Assembly (NCBI GenBank): GCA_031553775.1
Contig: JAVBLA010000015.1
Span: 1-64,000 of the forward strand
Direction: 5' to 3'
DNA from: JAISFI01 sp031553775
Lineage (GTDB): Bacteria > Bacteroidota > Bacteroidia > Bacteroidales > Azobacteroidaceae
DNA length: 64,000 bases
The translations under genes and the position numbers were made by a program. The notes below the pieces were generated by a model. The model searched no databases and had not been told where the DNA came from. It was given only the letters and a program-made list of their open reading frames with translations. Positions within the stretch are counted from its first letter, which is position 1; every line of letters starts with the position of its first letter. Below, piece by piece: positions 59,953-64,000 of this stretch.

Positions 59953-60395
59953 GATATTCTGTTTTTTAATAATTAACTCTGACAACAAATACAATGAATT
60001 TTTGACGAAGTTATAAAAATTTATTTTGAAATATTATCCTCTTAATTCGGTATTTTTCAGGATGAATAAAAAGTAGTAGCATTTTGAATAATTCATAGGA
60101 GGTCTTATGCTTTTTTTAAGGCTACCTTTGTTTTGGTAGTTGTGTTTTGTGGCATTTATTCTTTTTCCAAATCCAGAAAAAGACATCTTGTATATCCAAC
60201 CGATGGTCATTCCGATCAGATTTTTTATAAGGTGTACAGCAGTTTAGTCGGACTGCTTTTGAGTGGGGCCAGTACTGAGATCGACCTCTCAGGTTGCACA
60301 TGGTATGCAATTTGTTGAAACACGAAAAGGAGAAAAGCAATTTTGCACAAAAATTTTGAAAATATAATTTACATATTAACTGAAAATCAATCATC
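59953..60395. other. Intergenic region between two divergent secreted-protein genes
   Basis: This 443-base gap is AT-rich with no certain gene. A plus-strand frame at 60133-60318 encodes FYKVYSSLVGLLLSGASTEI and ends DLSGCTWYAIC; this reads like the tail of a secreted protein and may be a decayed gene fragment. The overlapping minus-strand frame (60122-60457) runs across the start of the next gene and is rejected. Promoters of both flanking genes should be here, but no exact TAnnTTTG box was found. Confidence 0.4.
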
Positions 60396-61736
60396 ATGAA
60401 GCGAACTATTTGTCTATCTTTTATTGCCGCGTTTTTTGTCGCGACACTAAGCGCCAATACATTAATCTTGAAAGTCGGAGATTACGAAACTTATTATTAT
60501 CCGGAAGATGCCTGGCAGGCGGCGATAGACGACTCTAACTACAGTGAGTATATTATCGATCTTGAACCCGGATATTATGTTTTGACAGCCAGCCTTAAAA
60601 ACCCATCCGGAAAAAAGATCACTATTTCCGGCAGCGGTGCTGACAATACCTTCATCGGGAGAGCCTATCCCGGCACATTCACACTCGAAAGCGGCGAATC
60701 TCCAGGCAGATTGATGCAGATAAACGCTGCTGGCGACTCCAATTCTGAAGTTACATTCGAAAATTTAACATTACAAACGATAGGTTTCTCGGGAGAGGAC
60801 TCCAACGGAGGAGGCGTGGTAAATATTAACGTCGCCGGCAACGTCAAAATAACCATGCGCAATTGCAATCTTAATAATATTTTCGGAAGAACAGGTGCGA
60901 TCATGCAAATACAGGGCTCAGCGGCAGGTAATTCTTTACTTATGGAAAATTGTTTTGTGGAGGCATGCGGAGCGTTTGACTTCAATAGTTTTGAAGGAAT
61001 TCTCGCCATCAGGAACGGAGCATTGACCATAAAAGACTGTACATTCTTCAATAATGAGGCCAGGTATTTCGCCACTACAGGATCTGACCGGAACTTAAAG
61101 ATCGGTTATATTATTTCTATGAGTAGTAATGCCAGTTCCTGCTCCCTGGAAAACTGTATTTTTTACAACAACGGATTCAAAGGAAGTTCCACTATTTCAC
61201 ATCCGTTGGTGTCAGTTAAAGTGGGCACAACTACGATCAAAGATGTAATTTTTGTCAAAAACAAACGACTTTCCACGCTCGACTGCGACTTGTATTATAC
61301 TACGTCGACAGCGCCTTCTGTCTCCGATTCTTATTTCAGTGCGATCCGGAGCATCAAAAGTGGGGCTGACTATCATGTGACCGAAATGACGGGTGCCACG
61401 ATAGATTCTACGCTGACATACACCTCTCCTGAAATCAATTATGAGATGGATGGCGAACTACCCAAGATATTTACCGATGTGAATGGTGTGAAATACATCA
61501 GGAAGGCTGCGGATTCTAATTTGTCAACAGTTACTCCAGAGAGAAATTTTGCTGCGTGGGGCGTAAAAGGCGAGTTGCAAATTGAAGCACCGGAACCGGT
61601 AACCATCAAAATATACAACTTGTTGGGAGCGGAAATATTTAACCGGACAAGCGTTACACAGGAAAAAATAGCCTTACCAAAGGGTGTTTATATCGTAAAA
61701 TCGGGATCAGGATCGGTTAAGGTTTGTGTGAAATAA
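60396..61736 (+). CDS. Secreted right-handed beta-helix protein with T9SS C-terminal domain
   Basis: A 446-residue exported protein with signal MKRTICLSFIAAFFVATLSA. Residues about 50-300 form pectate-lyase-like parallel beta-helix coils (VTFENLTLQTIGF, VKITMRNCNLNNIFG, SLLMENCFVEACG, ALTIKDCTFFNNEA, SCSLENCIFYNNGF). The final 75 residues look like a T9SS sorting domain (PVTIKIYNLLGAEIFNR, LPKGVYIVKSGSG). The family is probably polysaccharide lyase-like or adhesin-like; no catalytic residues can be named. It is divergent from the PL8 gene and may help degrade or bind the same glycans. Confidence 0.75.
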   Translation: MKRTICLSFIAAFFVATLSANTLILKVGDYETYYYPEDAWQAAIDDSNYSEYIIDLEPGYYVLTASLKNPSGKKITISGSGADNTFIGRAYPGTFTLESGESPGRLMQINAAGDSNSEVTFENLTLQTIGFSGEDSNGGGVVNINVAGNVKITMRNCNLNNIFGRTGAIMQIQGSAAGNSLLMENCFVEACGAFDFNSFEGILAIRNGALTIKDCTFFNNEARYFATTGSDRNLKIGYIISMSSNASSCSLENCIFYNNGFKGSSTISHPLVSVKVGTTTIKDVIFVKNKRLSTLDCDLYYTTSTAPSVSDSYFSAIRSIKSGADYHVTEMTGATIDSTLTYTSPEINYEMDGELPKIFTDVNGVKYIRKAADSNLSTVTPERNFAAWGVKGELQIEAPEPVTIKIYNLLGAEIFNRTSVTQEKIALPKGVYIVKSGSGSVKVCVK

Positions 61737-61794
61737 GCAAAATTGGCTATCAATTCATGTGCTCCTACAGAAGAAGATTTCCTAATCTTTTATG

Positions 61795-62559
61795 CTACAG
61801 TAGTATTGTTTGCAAAACATCAGCAAAAATTGCGGCCATACGTTGTTGTATATAAGAATCCCTGCCTTGAATCGGATGAAAACCATGAAGTTCTCCTCCC
61901 ATTTCCTGCCTGTCTATCCCATAAAGAAGGCTCTGTTGAGTCTTAGTAACCGGATGAAGGCTGTTTTTGGAAAAACCTATATATTTATCAAATTCGACTA
62001 ACGGAAATCCCCATTTTTCTGCTAGTTTTCGAATAGATTGGTTGTATATTGCTCTTCCATCGTGCCAATGGGTACATAATATAATTACAGCAGGTTTTCC
62101 TGTTTTTGTTTTATAGTATTTTGAAGAAGGATTATTTCTTAATTCATAGCATTCGGTAAGGTATCTCTTAATAACATAATCATATGCTGCCGCATAATTG
62201 CTTCTGTCAAAAGGAGTTTTATAGTCCAGGTAATTTTCGCGCAATTGAGATTCATCGAATACATCTTTATCATGTACCTGCATAATTACCAATGCATCGA
62301 ATTCTTCTAATTCTTCTGGGGAATATAAGGTGCCATCTATCATTCTATTTGCAGTATTAGCAATGGCTTCACCTCCAATAGCACGATTAATGGGCAATGC
62401 GCCAACTTTTTCACATCCCATTTCGAACCACGTATTTTTGGGTATTGCAAAAGATGCTCCGGTTAAAAGTATTTTACGTTTGGTAATAGTAGAATCGTTT
62501 ATTTGAGCAAAGCTATTGATAGCTATTACCGCACAAAGTAATAATATTATTCTTTTCAT
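61795..62559 (-). CDS. Secreted SGNH-like protein, DUF5040 type
   Basis: A 254-residue exported protein from ATG 62559 (signal MKRIILLLCAVIAINSFAQ). KILLTGASFAIPKN resembles block I of SGNH hydrolases with GAS in place of GDS; DALVIMQVHDKD, AVIILCTHWHDGRAIYN and a C-terminal GFHPIQGRDSYIQ with His follow. The set fits DUF5040 proteins found in Bacteroides, likely esterases or relatives. The adjoining genes are secreted glycan-active proteins, and a promoter box lies about 92 bases upstream. Biochemical role unproven. Confidence 0.7.
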   Translation of the reverse strand: MKRIILLLCAVIAINSFAQINDSTITKRKILLTGASFAIPKNTWFEMGCEKVGALPINRAIGGEAIANTANRMIDGTLYSPEELEEFDALVIMQVHDKDVFDESQLRENYLDYKTPFDRSNYAAAYDYVIKRYLTECYELRNNPSSKYYKTKTGKPAVIILCTHWHDGRAIYNQSIRKLAEKWGFPLVEFDKYIGFSKNSLHPVTKTQQSLLYGIDRQEMGGELHGFHPIQGRDSYIQQRMAAIFADVLQTILL

Positions 62560-62650
62560 GAAAACAGTGATAAATAATATCCGCCACCACATTGATTAAT
62601 AAGGGTAGTTGGACATTGATTAAAATTACAGGTCTGAATATTTGATTATG

Positions 62651-62658
62651 CAAAGATA
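62651..62658 (-). promoter_or_regulatory. Probable -7 box of the DUF5040 gene (TATCTTTG)
   Basis: TATCTTTG on the minus strand, 92 bases before the ATG at 62559; it fits TAnnTTTG. Confidence 0.55.
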
Positions 62659-62722
62659 AAAATTAATTATTATTGTACAATCAAATATTCAGATGTGTAA
62701 AATAGAGACACAGTATATAGTC

Positions 62723-64000
62723 TTATTCTGTTAACCGCTTAAAAGAAATGCCGGATATATTGTTTCCCAGTTTTTCCAGATCATCGACCGATAGCGCCTG
62801 AAGTCCGGATACTTTATCCTTGTAATTCGTACTGTTGCCGTATAATTTAATAATATCTTCGGCAACGAATTCGCAGGGAGCATTGATGCCGTCGCTTAAA
62901 TCCCAGACTTCTTCAATGTTATCCAAACGCATGCTGATGTTTTTGTATCCTCTTTTTTCTAACTCTCCTGCCAGTTCTTTCTTTCCTACACGGGCATTCA
63001 GATGATATGCCAGTTTAGAGGGATCAACGCCGGGATAGTATGTTTGAATCGCTTTTATGATATCTTTATCTATCCGGTCGATTGTTGAAGCGGGAGGATT
63101 GAACTGCCAATATACCAGGGGAACATTTCTGTTCAGAATTTCGTATACCGGTTCCGAAATCAGGTATTCGTTCAATGTAATACCCTGTATGTTTTCTGAT
63201 GGAATCAATGAATCGTTTTTGTGAATGAATTCTAATGACATATAAGTGGACAGATCATACATTTTAGCCATGCTGCCGGGTGTTCTCAGTACATAGCTTT
63301 GCACACCCGGGATCTCATTTGCCTGAGCACTTATCTTATTAATTTGTTTATTCAGAATACCGCTTTCCCAATCTGCAATCATGCGGACAGTATCAAGTTC
63401 CTGGCTATTGTAATCGATCAGGTGATTCTTCAGGGTATTTATGTCTTTCTCCGATCCATGATTGGTATACTGGATATAAAACGATCCGCAGGCATATTCT
63501 TCAGGTTCTGAATGGTTTAGTACCCTTCTGGCATAGGATTCGCTGTGTACATTTTCGTCTACTCCGGCAATGATGATATTTCTTACCTGATGATCCTGAA
63601 TAAATTTTTTATACGCTTCCGGAAGTTCCAGAATTTTGATCCAGGCAACACCTACATTGGCCATGGATGCATCGTAGCCTAATGTTGCATAGGCCGGATA
63701 TCCGTTCGATCCGGAGTAATCCAGGATAGATTGGATTTCTTTACAGCTATTTACAGAGACCAGAAAATGGATGGGTAGGACCGGTGCTTTCATCGTTGCC
63801 GAAAAATAAGGAATATTGGGTGTCCCGGTCGATATGATCACATTTTCAACAGGTGTGTTTTCTCCTAAGGCCTGGTTGTACAGTTCTACGGTATATTGAA
63901 TCGATTTTTCTAAAAAATCAGGGGTTCCCCATACGGGTGAGGGACCTCCTCCGGGACCTATTTCCCAGGTGTGACTTACTCCGGGTGCCAGACTGGAAAG
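62723..64000 (-). CDS. Unrecognised protein, 5' end beyond the window
   Basis: The frame stays open to the window end, so 425 residues are visible and the start is missing. The first visible residues are LSSLAPGVSHTWEIGPGGGP and then SPVWGTPDFLEKSI. There is a mostly alpha/beta composition, with IIIAGVDENVHSESYARRVL and PLVYWQFNPPAS segments. No family is recognised, and neither a signal peptide nor membrane helices can be judged. The C-terminus ISFKRLTE is complete. It lies on the same strand as the DUF5040 gene, 164 bases upstream, but that gene has its own promoter box. Confidence 0.7.
   Translation of the reverse strand, partial: LSSLAPGVSHTWEIGPGGGPSPVWGTPDFLEKSIQYTVELYNQALGENTPVENVIISTGTPNIPYFSATMKAPVLPIHFLVSVNSCKEIQSILDYSGSNGYPAYATLGYDASMANVGVAWIKILELPEAYKKFIQDHQVRNIIIAGVDENVHSESYARRVLNHSEPEEYACGSFYIQYTNHGSEKDINTLKNHLIDYNSQELDTVRMIADWESGILNKQINKISAQANEIPGVQSYVLRTPGSMAKMYDLSTYMSLEFIHKNDSLIPSENIQGITLNEYLISEPVYEILNRNVPLVYWQFNPPASTIDRIDKDIIKAIQTYYPGVDPSKLAYHLNARVGKKELAGELEKRGYKNISMRLDNIEEVWDLSDGINAPCEFVAEDIIKLYGNSTNYKDKVSGLQALSVDDLEKLGNNISGISFKRLTE

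Noticed and set aside
60122..60457. Minus-strand frame of 111 residues
   Set aside because: Overlaps the start and signal peptide of the beta-helix gene on the other strand and shows no known domain.

Overview
This 64 kb window is chromosomal DNA from a member of the Bacteroidota, most likely order Bacteroidales. The evidence is a SusC/SusD pair with a hybrid two-component regulator, many promoters with the -7 box TAnnTTTG, weak ribosome binding sites, Bacteroidales-type housekeeping gene blocks, and type IX secretion (T9SS) C-terminal domains on two secreted proteins. The T9SS tails fit the Porphyromonadaceae/Dysgonomonadaceae/Odoribacteraceae side of the order. The genus cannot be fixed from sequence reading alone. 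No rRNA genes, intact tRNA genes, complete insertion sequences or CRISPR arrays were seen.

Layout. 0.1-13.2 kb: a polysaccharide utilisation locus with a sulfatase, a DUF5017 lipoprotein, SusD, SusC, a hybrid two-component system and a GH88 unsaturated glucuronyl hydrolase. It probably targets a sulfated glycosaminoglycan. 13.3-16.8 kb: a small beta-barrel protein, a DUF4173 membrane protein, a dispersed hairpin-rich repeat, and a winged-helix regulator with a membrane partner. 16.9-22.4 kb: a FecBCD/BtuFCD-type ABC importer, then glycerate kinase with a GntP permease. 22.4-29.8 kb: an unusual six-gene cluster (SPFH/zinc-ribbon protein, membrane protein, coiled-coil protein with a long Asp/Glu tail, two paralogous helical proteins, beta-helix bactofilin-like protein). 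30-35.2 kb: a housekeeping block (LolC/E-type permease, rbfA, O-methyltransferase, pyk, aroQ, xerD). 35.4-40.9 kb: an operon with a tetraheme cytochrome-SUMF1 fusion, a Tat-exported Gfo/Idh/MocA oxidoreductase, a Tat-exported TIM-barrel isomerase and a sialate O-acetylesterase-like enzyme.

41-56 kb: mostly housekeeping. This covers ahcY, a heptose-nucleotide pair with a glycosyltransferase, a LysE exporter, purL, a DUF58 protein, the rplI-rpsR-rpsF operon, a DUF4349 lipoprotein, metK preceded by a probable SAM-II riboswitch, a methyltransferase, a cobalamin adenosyltransferase and a DUF2795 protein. 56.4-64 kb: accessory and secreted proteins, namely an endonuclease/exonuclease/phosphatase-family protein, a PL8 lyase with a T9SS tail, a beta-helix protein with a T9SS tail, a DUF5040/SGNH-like protein and an unrecognised gene cut by the window edge.

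How it fits together. The PL8 lyase at 57-60 kb would release unsaturated disaccharides that the GH88 enzyme and sulfatase at the other end of the window could finish, so the two ends may serve one pathway. AhcY and MetK belong to the S-adenosylmethionine cycle. The strongest candidate for an undescribed system is the SPFH/zinc-ribbon/acidic-tail/bactofilin-like cluster. Intergenic regions repeatedly carry AT-rich arms built from units such as AATTGAAA or AACTCTTA, often as inverted pairs around gene ends and starts.
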